From assembly GCF_041080815.1 (NCBI RefSeq), contig NZ_CP160205.1, forward strand, positions 4,774,001 through 4,838,000: a DNA stretch of 64,000 nt. Direction: 5' to 3'. The position numbers and the translations under genes are program-made. This DNA is from Mucilaginibacter yixingensis. Lineage in GTDB: Bacteria > Bacteroidota > Bacteroidia > Sphingobacteriales > Sphingobacteriaceae. Below the pieces are notes generated by a model. The model saw nothing but the letters and a program-made list of their open reading frames with translations, searched no databases and was not told the origin of the DNA. Below, piece after piece: positions 1 to 8,114 of this stretch; position 1 is the first letter of the stretch; each line of letters begins with the position of its first letter.

Positions 1-815
1 CGCTCCAGATCCTGATTTTTTAAACGCAGCATCTCCAAGAGGCCGCTGTTGTAAGCTTCCAGCTTTTTGTAGTTGAGTACAGATTTAACGATACTAGGCA
101 AAATGAGCATGTGCTCACCCATGTTTTTATCCTTGATCAGATAATCAGCGGCGCCGGCTTTCATCAGTTCAACCGCTGTTTTTTCTGAGCCCTGGCCCGT
201 GGCTATTACAATCGGGATATCGGCGGCCTTTGCAATGGCAATCGAGTCAAACGCAGTGCCATCGGGCAGGTTAAAGTCAGAAACAATCAGGTCATATTTT
301 TTCTTACCCACCTGCGCCCTCAGCTCTTCAATACTGGATACCACATCGCATTCATACTGCGGATTGAGTTTGATGAACTTACGTTTGATGAAGGTGATAT
401 CGATCTCCTCATCTTCCAGGAACAAGATCTTGTTTTGACCACTTAAGGTTAGCTGCTCATTAATTAGTTGTGAAACATGGATCGGCAGTTGCTTTAGATA
501 GTCACCATCAGGATCTTTAACCAGTTCTCTAACCACATGATTTTTGAACGATTGTGAATCCGCATCCTTCAATATCAGCAGCGGAATTTTGGTCAGCTCC
601 AGAAAAGGCGAAAACTGGGTATAAAAGCCCCGGTTAACCAGCGCATCCTGGGCTATTAAGAAATCATTGTTGTAGAGCTTAACAGATTTTTCAAACTCGT
701 CCTGACTGGCGTAGTAGGTTATTTGTGGCTGTTGAAATGCAGCGTTAAGCTCGTTATTAATTAATATTTGCTCTTGTTGATTGGCAATTACGGTTATTCT
801 CAGATTATTCATCAT
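1..815 (-). CDS. Receiver-domain signalling protein, C-terminus cut by window edge
   Basis: The gene begins at an ATG at 813-815 and reads open to base 1, so the C-terminal part is missing. Residues 1-125 look like a degenerate receiver-like region (FLIAQDALV, IPLLILKDADS). Residues 129-250 form a clear CheY-type receiver: acidic pocket LEDEE, phospho-acceptor Asp at about 180 in LIVSDFNLPDG, a Thr in ATGQGS and a Lys in YLIKDK. The last visible residues (MLRLKNQDLER) look like a coiled-coil linker, so a PAS or kinase output domain probably follows. It is the third gene of a minus-strand cluster after the histidine kinase and a small receiver, with about 50 bases between it and its neighbour. 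Output function is unknown. Confidence 0.75.
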   Translation of the reverse strand, partial: MMNNLRITVIANQQEQILINNELNAAFQQPQITYYASQDEFEKSVKLYNNDFLIAQDALVNRGFYTQFSPFLELTKIPLLILKDADSQSFKNHVVRELVKDPDGDYLKQLPIHVSQLINEQLTLSGQNKILFLEDEEIDITFIKRKFIKLNPQYECDVVSSIEELRAQVGKKKYDLIVSDFNLPDGTAFDSIAIAKAADIPIVIATGQGSEKTAVELMKAGAADYLIKDKNMGEHMLILPSIVKSVLNYKKLEAYNSGLLEMLRLKNQDLE

Positions 816-865
816 GAGCTATTGCGGTAAAAAGGTATTCGGTAAATGTTCTTAATCAGGCAAGG

Positions 866-1315
866 TTACTCTTGCGATGGCTTGGGCGGTTGGTTCAGCA
901 TTAACCAGTACATGCCCAGTTGCTTTACGGCATCGGCAAAGTTCATGAAGTCAATAGGTTTAACAATGTAGCTGTTAACCCCCAGCTCGTATGCTTTCTT
1001 AATATCCACATCTTCTTTTGAAGACGTCATCATAATTACCGGTATTGATCTCAGCACTTCCGACGCCTTGATCTGCTCCAGTACTTCCAGACCGTTAACG
1101 CGTGGCAGCTTCAGGTCTAGCAAAATCAGCTTAGGGATGGCCTGCGGAACTTTCTCAGGACCGGTACCAAAAAGGTAATCAAGCGCATACTGGCCGTCTT
1201 CCAGCCATTTAATATCATTAATCAGGTTATATTTCTTTAGTGCGCGGATGGTTAGCGTTGCATCTTCTTCACGGTCTTCCACCAGCAGCACTTCAGGATA
1301 TTCTTTAATGTTCAT
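866..1315 (-). CDS. Single-domain response regulator, Rcp1-like
   Basis: A 149-residue stand-alone receiver with no output domain. EVLLVEDREEDA gives the acidic pair, Asp67 in LLDLKLP is the phospho-acceptor, MMTSS holds the conserved Thr/Ser and YIVKP the conserved Lys-Pro. The spaced acidic residues after the N-terminal strand and the long loop before the phospho-site are typical of Rcp1-type receivers that partner phytochrome-like kinases. It lies 36 bases downstream of the PAS-GAF histidine kinase on the same strand, so that kinase is the likely phosphodonor. It may act by protein contact or pass phosphate to the receiver protein encoded next. Confidence 0.88.
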   Translation of the reverse strand: MNIKEYPEVLLVEDREEDATLTIRALKKYNLINDIKWLEDGQYALDYLFGTGPEKVPQAIPKLILLDLKLPRVNGLEVLEQIKASEVLRSIPVIMMTSSKEDVDIKKAYELGVNSYIVKPIDFMNFADAVKQLGMYWLMLNQPPKPSQE

Positions 1316-1351
1316 ACAATGAAAAATAGAATTATGATAAAAACTGCCTGC

Positions 1352-3022
1352 TTATACAATAGGCAGGCTAAAACTAAAAGTGGCCCCCTCGCCCAAGGCA
1401 CCTTCTGCACTTACTACCCCGCCATGACGGTCAATCACTTTTTTCACAATGCTCGGACCAATACCCGTACCTTCAAAATCTTTATCATTATGCAGGCGCG
1501 AAAATATTTTGAACAGCTTGTTTTTATACTTCTCATCAAAACCCGCACCATTGTCTTTCACGGTATAGGTTATGCTGTCTCCCGTGATTTTTGAGTAGAC
1601 AACAATCCTCGTTTCCGGGGTATTTCGGGAATATTTTAACGCGTTAGAAACAAAGTTAGTTACCACCTGGGTAATCATCGCCTGGTCGCCAACGGCTGGT
1701 GCAAGCTCTCCTAACTCAAAAACCACCTTGTGGCCGGCAGGCTCTTGTCGCATTAGCTCCTCAAACACAGCCCTGAAGATGGCCTTCATGTCTAATGATG
1801 AGTTGATCTTCTTGGCACGGCTCAATTTGGAGAACGACAGGATATCGTCGATCAGATTACCCATTCGCAGGGCGTTGTTAACAATGGTGTTCAGCGTTTT
1901 CTGACCCTCAGCATCCAGCTTATCACCGTAATCTTCCATCATAATATTGCTGAAACCGGCTATGGCACGCAAAGGTGCCCGCAAGTCATGACTTACAGAA
2001 TAAGAAAATGCCTCCAGCTCTTCGTTGGCATGAACCAGCGCTTCGGTACGCTCGGCCACCAATTTTTCAAGGTGATTTTTATGCTCCAGAATCTCGGCCC
2101 TGATGCGTCTGTTTTCAATAGCCAGGTTGGCAAAACGGGCACCGTAAGCTATCCTTTCCAGATCTATCTTTTGAGGGGTTCTGGGTTCGCGATGGTAAAT
2201 AGCAAACGTACCTACCATTTCATTACTGCTTGACAAGATGGGCTGCGACCAGCACGACTGCACACCCGCCCTGAAAGCCAGCTCTTTAAAGGCCGACCAA
2301 TATGGGTGGGTGCCAATATTATCAACACAAACCAGTTGTTTGGTAGCTGCCGCGGTGCCACAAGAGCCAATGCCCTCGCCTACCGAAATGCCGTCAATAG
2401 CCTCGTTATAAAAATCGGGCATACCCGGACCGGTACCGCAACCCAGTGTATGCGTTTCTTTATCGTACAACAAAATGGTACAGATAGACGTAGCATCTTC
2501 TTCTTCAATTGACCGTACGATAGAACGCATAATGGTAAATATATCCATATCACCAGCCAGCTGCTCCAAAATTTTAGCACGATTACGCTCCCTTATGCGC
2601 AGCAAATTGCGTTCGGTTACGTCTTTTATGGTACACTCGTAAAAAGATTCTCCGTTTTTATCAAAGCTCCGGTAATGGATCTCTACCGGGAAGGTAGTAC
2701 CATCTTTCTTCCTGAAATCGCGCTGCAAGATCAGCGAGTTGGCTTTCAGAAAGCTGGCCCAGTCTTTTTGTGTGGCAATTATTTCCAGGCCTACTTCCAG
2801 ATCGGCAATGTTCATATCCAGCAGTTCTTCTTTGGAATAGCCCAACACCCGGCTGGCTTCGGTATTGGCGTCTGTTATGCTTCCCTGGTCATCATGCACC
2901 AGAATGGTGTCAGAACTTCCTTCAAAATAGGCAACATATTGTTCCTGATTCTGCTGCAACAATTCTTCAGCAGAAAGAGCAGATTGACTTTCGCTTGTAT
3001 TCATACGGTAGCTTTTAGGCAC
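1352..3022 (-). CDS. PAS-GAF sensor histidine kinase
   Basis: 556 residues with no signal peptide or membrane segment, so probably cytosolic. A PAS domain covers about 30-140 (ILVHDDQGSITDANTEA, then FYECTIKDVTERN), a GAF domain about 150-310 (ISVGEGIGSCGTAA), then a short coiled coil (LEKLVAERTEALVHANEEL). The H-box is SYSVSHDLRAPLRAI with phospho-His at about 345. The ATPase domain has N-box TNFVSNALKYS and G1 DNGAGF. The G2 box reads GTGIGPSIVKK, with Pro where Leu is usual. It is the first gene of a kinase-receiver-receiver cluster. The GAF lacks an obvious bilin cysteine context, so the signal is unknown. Confidence 0.9.
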   Translation of the reverse strand: MPKSYRMNTSESQSALSAEELLQQNQEQYVAYFEGSSDTILVHDDQGSITDANTEASRVLGYSKEELLDMNIADLEVGLEIIATQKDWASFLKANSLILQRDFRKKDGTTFPVEIHYRSFDKNGESFYECTIKDVTERNLLRIRERNRAKILEQLAGDMDIFTIMRSIVRSIEEEDATSICTILLYDKETHTLGCGTGPGMPDFYNEAIDGISVGEGIGSCGTAAATKQLVCVDNIGTHPYWSAFKELAFRAGVQSCWSQPILSSSNEMVGTFAIYHREPRTPQKIDLERIAYGARFANLAIENRRIRAEILEHKNHLEKLVAERTEALVHANEELEAFSYSVSHDLRAPLRAIAGFSNIMMEDYGDKLDAEGQKTLNTIVNNALRMGNLIDDILSFSKLSRAKKINSSLDMKAIFRAVFEELMRQEPAGHKVVFELGELAPAVGDQAMITQVVTNFVSNALKYSRNTPETRIVVYSKITGDSITYTVKDNGAGFDEKYKNKLFKIFSRLHNDKDFEGTGIGPSIVKKVIDRHGGVVSAEGALGEGATFSFSLPIV

Positions 3023-3155
3023 TAAGATACAATACAGCCAAATTTGGGCTAAATTTTAATCACAACTCCCGGTTGTTTTAATCTGCTGACTAGAATCATG
3101 GTTATTATGACCCGGACCAGCCGCCAAACTGCCGACATACCAAAAGCTAATTGAC

Positions 3156-3163
3156 TATATTTG
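3156..3163 (+). promoter_or_regulatory. Candidate -7 box (TATATTTG) of the esterase gene
   Basis: Matches the Bacteroidota -7 consensus TAnnTTTG and lies 23 bases before the ATG at 3187. No clear TTTG -33 box is seen at the right distance, so the call is tentative. Confidence 0.4.
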
Positions 3164-3186
3164 ATCATCACCCAATTTGAACCGGC

Positions 3187-4479
3187 ATGAAATGGCTGTC
3201 CGTTAAAATCTTGTTATTTAGTTGCCTGTGTCAGGCTGCTTTGGCTGCCGATACCGTAAAGGTTAGCAAGCCTGCAACTATGGTACAATTAAACCGATGG
3301 CGCGCTGAGGCCCGTAAAGCCTTGTTTATCCCCTCGCCCGCACCTGCCGTGAAGCCACATGTTTTCGGCAACCTTTCGCCAATGCCGGGGATTTTGGTGC
3401 AACACGTTACTTATGGCACACAATATGGCATGCGGGTGCCTGCGGTGGTATATGCGCCAACAAAACCCAAAGGAAAGATACCGGCAGTGATCATAGTCGC
3501 CGGTCATGGCGGCGATAAAGCCACCTGGTACGAAGTCTATGCTGGTATGCTCTATGCCAAAGCCGGCGCTGTGGTGATTACTTATGACCCGATTGGAGAG
3601 AACGAACGCGCCAGCACCCACCAGCACGAAGCACGCGAACATGATATTGCCCTGCCGGGCGCACAATCGCCCGCACGGATGGGCGGCTTGATGATAGGCG
3701 ATGTGATACAAGCCGTGAGTTATGCCATTAGTCGGCCCGATGTCGACCCCAAACGGATTGCCGTGCTGGGCTACTCTATGGGCAGCTTCCATGCAGCATT
3801 GGCCGCCGCGCTTGATCCGCGCATCCGTGCGCTGGTGCTTTCGGGCGGCGGCGATCTGGACGGCAACGGAGGGGCATGGGATTCGAGCACCAAAACCATG
3901 TGCCAGGGCGGTCCCTACCAGGCGCTCAGCTTTCTGCCTGATAAAGGCGCCATCCTTTATGCCCTGCATCAGCGCAGCGGCACAACCTTAATTTTAAACG
4001 GATTGGAAGACGGCCTGATCACCAAACCCAACCATCTCGATCCATTCTTTAATGATCTGCGCACACGGGCAGCCGCGCTGGCCGGACCAAAAGCGCCCTT
4101 AATAGACTACCGCTTTTACCCCGGCGTAGCCCACCGCCCCAGTTGGGTAAATACCGATGCGTTTACCTGGCTGCATGCCCAACTACATTTCCCCAATGGC
4201 GATGCCTTGCTGGCGGGCGGCACCACGCACATTGCCGAATGGGCTGCCACTACCGGCGCACACATTAATAAAGGATATGAGGTAGAAGAACGCGAAGGCG
4301 GCATCCGGGCTGTAGGAACAGGCTTCCCGGCACTTACGCCAGATCAGCTGCAGGTAGTACCGATGGCCGAGTGGGAAGCCCACCGCGATGACTATACCTG
4401 GCCGGCCTGGGCTAAGCAAACTTTGCAGGTGCAGGGGCTGCCGGTGGTGTTGCCGGTGCAGGGAGGAGTTGGGCGTTAG
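3187..4479 (+). CDS. Secreted alpha/beta hydrolase, acetyl-xylan-esterase-like
   Basis: 430 residues with an N-terminal signal peptide (hydrophobic run ending near LAA at about residue 20). The fold signs of an alpha/beta hydrolase are clear: oxyanion region VAGHGGDKATWY, nucleophile elbow GYSMGSF with Ser at about 197, and His at about 316 in PGVAHRPSW; an acidic residue in NGLEDGLI is a candidate third triad member. The layout resembles the dienelactone hydrolase and acetyl xylan esterase groups that act on esters in the periplasm or outside the cell. It stands alone between divergent and convergent neighbours. Substrate cannot be told from sequence. Confidence 0.8.
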   Translation: MKWLSVKILLFSCLCQAALAADTVKVSKPATMVQLNRWRAEARKALFIPSPAPAVKPHVFGNLSPMPGILVQHVTYGTQYGMRVPAVVYAPTKPKGKIPAVIIVAGHGGDKATWYEVYAGMLYAKAGAVVITYDPIGENERASTHQHEAREHDIALPGAQSPARMGGLMIGDVIQAVSYAISRPDVDPKRIAVLGYSMGSFHAALAAALDPRIRALVLSGGGDLDGNGGAWDSSTKTMCQGGPYQALSFLPDKGAILYALHQRSGTTLILNGLEDGLITKPNHLDPFFNDLRTRAAALAGPKAPLIDYRFYPGVAHRPSWVNTDAFTWLHAQLHFPNGDALLAGGTTHIAEWAATTGAHINKGYEVEEREGGIRAVGTGFPALTPDQLQVVPMAEWEAHRDDYTWPAWAKQTLQVQGLPVVLPVQGGVGR

Positions 4480-4537
4480 AAATTTTTAGCACCTAAAAAC
4501 CTAGGTATAGGCCGATGGTTTCAACCACCAGATACTG

Positions 4538-5155
4538 CTATAAATCGTCAATATAGCATTCAAAAAATGGCCGCTCTCTGAAAATGATAGCATCCTTATA
4601 ATCTGAAGGCCGCTCAAAAAAAGGTACTTTATGATTCTTTAACTCCCCCGTATTTAACACATAGCTATGGTTAATAATTTCAGCAATATCATCGACCGCA
4701 TATCCTTCAGGCATTTGAAAGAACTCCCAGTGAAAACTGGTTCCGAAACCGAAATACTTTCCGTCTTTCATTTTGGCAGCAAAGCCAGTCCAACCCATTG
4801 TCGTTTCACCACGAATTTGCTGTTGAATATTAAACGGAAACGCATATTTACTTTTTTCAACTCTTTCAATATCGTAATCGTTTATACAATTACCTTTTGT
4901 AACGAAAGATTTAACGATATCGGCATAACCTAGTCCTGAAGACCGACTAAATACGTTAACTGATTGTTTCTCTTTAAATCGTCTGATTGCTAAGTTTACA
5001 ACCTTTTCTGGGTTACGAAAAACTACGCAAGGCAAGAATGTTCCATCTGTTAAATAAACAGCCGCTCTGTACCCTGGCCCGTTAATACTATCGTCTAAAG
5101 GCTCGACATTATTTATTAGAAACTTGATTATTTGTTCTGTATGTTGACGAGTCAT
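4538..5155 (-). CDS. Hypothetical protein, AT-rich orphan
   Basis: 205 residues, no signal peptide or membrane helix, and no domain I recognise. It is a soluble mixed alpha/beta protein rich in aromatic residues (MGWTGFAAKMKDGKYFGFG, FHWEFFQ). Its base composition is visibly more AT-rich than the GC-rich esterase upstream and the neighbouring housekeeping genes, which suggests later acquisition. The start is the first in-frame ATG and gives a natural N-terminus. No obvious partner is adjacent. An immunity or toxin-related role is possible but unsupported. Confidence 0.6.
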   Translation of the reverse strand: MTRQHTEQIIKFLINNVEPLDDSINGPGYRAAVYLTDGTFLPCVVFRNPEKVVNLAIRRFKEKQSVNVFSRSSGLGYADIVKSFVTKGNCINDYDIERVEKSKYAFPFNIQQQIRGETTMGWTGFAAKMKDGKYFGFGTSFHWEFFQMPEGYAVDDIAEIINHSYVLNTGELKNHKVPFFERPSDYKDAIIFRERPFFECYIDDL

Positions 5156-5250
5156 AAACGTTTAGGTTAAGGCAAAAAGCTCTGGCAATTCAAGTATACA
5201 GATTTTCCCCCATTTGTTCTGCACTCATCGAAATCGACTCCATTACAATA

Positions 5251-5598
5251 TTATCCTATCTCGATTTCCATCTGCTGCAACAATCCACCCGCGATGGTAT
5301 ACACATGTAACACCTTCCCGTTAAACACAGCGTTACCTTCCAGATCTTTCACCAGTTGATCAACCTCAACGGCTATTGTCCCGTCTGTTCTTTCGCGGAA
5401 ATAAACCGGGGTTACTATCGGGTCAATCTCTTGCCATTGCCTTTCCCAGTAGGCTCTCACTTCGGTGTGTCCGTGCGCGTAATCGCCCTCCCAGGCTTTG
5501 GGCCATCTAACATCCGGAGACATCACACTAAGTACGGCATCAATATTTCTGGCGTTAAAGGCAGTATAAGCCTGCCTGATTAGCTGTTCTTTATCCAT
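5251..5598 (-). CDS. SnoaL/NTF2-like family protein
   Basis: A 115-residue small alpha+beta cone protein. The N-terminal helix pattern (AYTAFNARNIDAVLSVMSPD), the VRWP strand and the HGHTEVRAYWERQW segment match the SnoaL-like or NTF2-like group, which includes ketosteroid-isomerase-type enzymes and ligand-binding proteins. No catalytic set is certain. It is a single gene, divergent from the methionine aminopeptidase gene, with about 130 bases between their starts. Confidence 0.75.
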   Translation of the reverse strand: MDKEQLIRQAYTAFNARNIDAVLSVMSPDVRWPKAWEGDYAHGHTEVRAYWERQWQEIDPIVTPVYFRERTDGTIAVEVDQLVKDLEGNAVFNGKVLHVYTIAGGLLQQMEIEIG

Positions 5599-5699
5599 GA
5601 ATTATAAGGGTGTTTTTGTATTAGTGCTCCTCAGCTAAAAAATATCACCGCGAAAACTGATCAGTCTTAACACCGCATCCTTCAAAATATATTAATCAT

Positions 5700-5707
5700 T
5701 AACTTTG
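5700..5707 (+). promoter_or_regulatory. Candidate -7 box (TAACTTTG) of map
   Basis: TAACTTTG fits the Bacteroidota TAnnTTTG box and ends 21 bases before the ATG at 5729. It contains the TTG at 5705, which argues that this TTG is promoter and not a start codon. Confidence 0.5.
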
Positions 5708-5728
5708 CAGCCCACTAAAATTTCAGAA

Positions 5729-6493
5729 ATGTATATATCTACCGATGAAGAAAAAACTGGCATGCAACTGGCCAGTGATGCCGTAGCTATTACCTTAAAC
5801 AAAATGCGTGCCTATGCCAAAGCGGGCATCTCTACCAAAGAGCTGGACGAGTATGGCGGTCAGTTACTGGCAGAAATGGGTGCGCAATCTGCCCCAAAAT
5901 TGGCTTACAATTTCCCGGGTTATACCTGCATCTGTGTTAATGAGGAGGTTGCACACGGGGTACCATCGGCAGATAAGATTTTAAAAGAAGGCGATCTGAT
6001 CAATATCGATGTATCGGCAGAGCTCAATGGTTTTTGGGCCGATAACGGCGGGTCTTTTATTTTAGGTGAAGACATCCACGGTCATGGCAAGCTGGTTGCC
6101 GCATCAAAAGAGATTTTGAAAAAGGCCATCAGCAATATTAAGGGCGGCGTCAAAATCTCAGACATTGGCAAACTGATTGAAACGGAAGCAAAAAAAGCCG
6201 GCTATACGGTCATCAAAAACCTGACGGGCCATGGGGTTGGTCGCAGCCTGCACGAAGACCCGCACGAAATTGCCAACTATTGCGACCGTGAAAACACTAC
6301 ACGCTTTAAAAAGAACTCGGTAGTAGCTATAGAAACCTTCATATCCACCCGATCCACCATTGCCGAACAACAGGCCGATGGCTGGACGCTTACCGGCAAC
6401 AAAGGTGGTTTTGTTGCCCAGCACGAGCATACCATTATGGTAACCAGTGCCGAACCGGTGATATTTACTGCACAAAACGGCGTTTGGGATTGA
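5729..6493 (+). CDS. map: Type I methionine aminopeptidase
   Basis: 254 residues from the ATG at 5729; an in-frame TTG at 5705 is rejected because it sits in the -7 box. The enzyme removes N-terminal Met from new proteins using two metal ions. The metal and catalytic residues can be followed in order: His in EVAHGVPS, the Asp pair in NIDVSAELNGFWADN, His in TGHGVGRSLHEDP, Glu in VAIETF and Glu in QHEHTIMV. The protein lacks an N-terminal zinc-finger extension. It is a single gene, followed by a palindromic repeat and a terminator hairpin. Confidence 0.93.
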   Translation: MYISTDEEKTGMQLASDAVAITLNKMRAYAKAGISTKELDEYGGQLLAEMGAQSAPKLAYNFPGYTCICVNEEVAHGVPSADKILKEGDLINIDVSAELNGFWADNGGSFILGEDIHGHGKLVAASKEILKKAISNIKGGVKISDIGKLIETEAKKAGYTVIKNLTGHGVGRSLHEDPHEIANYCDRENTTRFKKNSVVAIETFISTRSTIAEQQADGWTLTGNKGGFVAQHEHTIMVTSAEPVIFTAQNGVWD

Positions 6494-6514
6494 TATTATT
6501 ATATATAGGATCTT

Positions 6515-6637
6515 GTCATTGCGAGGAATGGCTGAGGCAGTGAGCTGGGATGACGAAGCAATCTCGTCGCATGCTGTCGTTCTGTGACGAGATTGCTTCG
6601 CGCACAAACCCGTTCCCTCAGCCCTGCTCGCAATGAC
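6515..6637. repeat. Interspersed palindromic repeat, family A (CATTGCGAG type)
   Basis: 123 bases bounded by GTCATTGCGAG and CTCGCAATGAC, with inner arms GAAGCAATCTCGTC and GACGAGATTGCTTCG. The same ends recur at 7979, 20041, 29140 and 55712, always between genes. Confidence 0.85.
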
Positions 6638-6663
6638 AAAGTTTTAAATCTATACTACTCTTA

Positions 6664-6702
6664 TAAAAAAAGCCCATGGACAAACCCCAGAGGCTTTTTT
6701 TA
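6664..6702. terminator. Terminator-like hairpin after map
   Basis: AAAAAAAGCC and GGCTTTTTTT flank a loop of about 17 bases that can pair further (TGG with CCA). A-run and T-run on opposite sides allow termination in either direction. Confidence 0.6.
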
Positions 6703-6708
6703 TAAAAA

Positions 6709-6740
6709 TTTGCGTAGTCAAATAACTACATATATATTTG
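6709..6740 (+). promoter_or_regulatory. Promoter of the ArsR operon (TTTG / TATATTTG)
   Basis: A -33 box TTTG at 6709-6712 and a -7 box TATATTTG at 6733-6740 are 20 bases apart, matching the Bacteroidota housekeeping promoter in both motif and spacing. The start codon follows 19 bases after the -7 box. Confidence 0.65.
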
Positions 6741-6756
6741 TAGTCAAATAGCTACA
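6714..6756. promoter_or_regulatory. Paired operator-like repeats for the ArsR regulator
   Basis: Two 17-base copies of GTAGTCAAATARCTACA lie at 6714-6730 and 6740-6756 (one mismatch), 26 bases centre to centre. Each is a partial palindrome with arms GTAG and CTAC. The first fills the space between the -33 and -7 boxes and the second starts at the last base of the -7 box, so binding would block the promoter. Autoregulation by the downstream ArsR protein is inferred. Confidence 0.6.
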
Positions 6757-6759
6757 TAA

Positions 6760-7083
6760 ATGAATTTACGCAGAGACGTTTTCCAGGCCATTGCAGATCC
6801 TACCCGCCGGGCCATACTGGTGCTGGTGGCCACGCAATCAATGACAGCCGGAGCCATTGCCGCCAATTTTGATACCGCCCGCCCTACCGTTTCCAAACAT
6901 TTACAGATACTGACCGAGTGTGAACTGTTGAAACAGGAACAAACAGGTCGCGAGATATACTATCACTTTAACCCCAATAAAATGAAAGAGGTAGCCGATT
7001 TTGTTGAACCCTTCGCTAAAATGTGGGACGATCGCTTTAACAAGCTGGAAAGCCTGATGCAACAGTATAAACCAAAAAAATAA
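6760..7083 (+). CDS. ArsR-family winged-helix regulator
   Basis: 107 residues. The helix-turn-helix is clear: AIADPTRRAILVLVATQ, then GAIAANFDTARPTVSKHLQ as recognition helix, then the wing REIYYHFNP. No cysteine pair of the metal-sensing ELCVC type is present, so it is probably not a metal sensor. It belongs to the subgroup that precedes SRPBCC (AHSA1) genes. It is the first gene of an operon with an SRPBCC protein and a DoxX-like protein, with gaps of 9 and 7 bases, and is probably autoregulated through the repeats around its promoter. Confidence 0.88.
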   Translation: MNLRRDVFQAIADPTRRAILVLVATQSMTAGAIAANFDTARPTVSKHLQILTECELLKQEQTGREIYYHFNPNKMKEVADFVEPFAKMWDDRFNKLESLMQQYKPKK

Positions 7084-7092
7084 TACCGAATC

Positions 7093-7560
7093 ATGGAACT
7101 GAAGACAAAAGTAAACGCCAACGACGGCCAGCAGGACCTGGTTATCACCCGCGAATTTGATTTACCGGTAGACTTGCTTTTCAAAGCCTATACCGAACCA
7201 GAACTGATTACCCAGTGGATGGGTACCAAAATACTAAAACTGGAGAGCCAGAAACATGGCAGCTACCAGTTTGAGACTTGCGACCCGCAAGGTAACGTGG
7301 CCTTCCGCGCCAGTGGCGTGATCCACGAGTTGGTGACCGATCGAAAGATCACCCGCACATTTGAAATGGAGGGCGCCCCCTTCGGCGTGCAACTGGAGAT
7401 CTACCAATTTGAGGCACTGACTGACGGCACCAGCAAGCTGCACATGCACGTCATTTATGAGTCGGCCGCCAAACGCGATCAGTTGCTGCAGTTGCCGTTT
7501 AAGCAAGGACTCAACATGGCGCACAACCGCATTCAGGAAATTTTAGGTCAACAAAAATAA
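7093..7560 (+). CDS. SRPBCC (AHSA1-like) domain protein
   Basis: 155 residues with the START/Bet v1-like pattern of the AHSA1 group: VITREFDLPVDLLFKAYTEP, then ITQWMG, and a C-terminal helix ending in HNRIQEILG. These proteins form a hydrophobic cavity; those next to ArsR regulators have unknown ligands. Translation probably depends on tight coupling to the ArsR gene upstream. Confidence 0.85.
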   Translation: MELKTKVNANDGQQDLVITREFDLPVDLLFKAYTEPELITQWMGTKILKLESQKHGSYQFETCDPQGNVAFRASGVIHELVTDRKITRTFEMEGAPFGVQLEIYQFEALTDGTSKLHMHVIYESAAKRDQLLQLPFKQGLNMAHNRIQEILGQQK

Positions 7561-7567
7561 CACCGTC

Positions 7568-7948
7568 ATGAGCAAAAGAAATAAGATCATTTACTGGATT
7601 GCCACCGCATGGCTATCGCTCGGCATGCTTTCTACTGGCATTGTGCAGCTCATCAGAATGAAGAAAGAAACCGAGCTGATGCATCTGCTGGGCTACCCTG
7701 ATTACTTCTTAACCATTATTGGTGTATGGAAGATTTTGGGCGTGATTGCAGTACTCATCCCCCGCTTCCCTGTGCTGAAAGAATGGGCTTATGCAGGCTT
7801 TTTCTTCACCATGTCTGGTGCTGTTATTTCGCACCTGGCCTGTGGCGATAAAGATCTTTTCGGGCCGATGTTATTAATTGTGTTAACGGCAACTTCGTGG
7901 TATTTCCGTCCGGCGGAGAGGAAGCCGGTGGTGGCGAGTATTAATTAA
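7568..7948 (+). CDS. DoxX-like membrane protein
   Basis: 126 residues with four hydrophobic segments (about 8-28, 45-65, 74-92, 97-115), as in the DoxX-like group. KNKIIYWIATAWLSLGMLSTG and GYPDYFLTIIGVWKILG are typical. It is the third gene of the ArsR-SRPBCC-DoxX operon, an arrangement often seen in Bacteroidota. Biochemical role unknown. Confidence 0.83.
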   Translation: MSKRNKIIYWIATAWLSLGMLSTGIVQLIRMKKETELMHLLGYPDYFLTIIGVWKILGVIAVLIPRFPVLKEWAYAGFFFTMSGAVISHLACGDKDLFGPMLLIVLTATSWYFRPAERKPVVASIN

Positions 7949-7978
7949 AACTAAACACGGGGCGTATTATTTAAAGTT

Positions 7979-8080
7979 GTCATTGCGAGCAGGGCGCGGG
8001 CGTTGATTGAGCGCGAAGCAATCTCGTCGCACGCCATAGTCCAGCGACGAGATTGCTTCGTCGTCCCTCCTCGCAATGAC
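7979..8080. repeat. Interspersed palindromic repeat, family A
   Basis: 102 bases from GTCATTGCGAG to CTCGCAATGAC, inner arms GCGAAGCAATCTCGTCGC and GCGACGAGATTGCTTCG. It lies between convergent genes and may also end transcription. Confidence 0.85.
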
Positions 8081-8114
8081 AAAATTTAGTAAGAACTCTC
8101 TAGTCGGGTTCTCC

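Noticed and set aside
3289..3969. 226-codon minus-strand frame inside the esterase gene
   Set aside because: It is opposite the coding strand of a clear alpha/beta hydrolase, and its protein is rich in His, Arg and Cys with no domain.
5705..5728. TTG start extending map by 8 codons
   Set aside because: The TTG is part of the TAACTTTG promoter box, and the ATG at 5729 gives the normal N-terminus.
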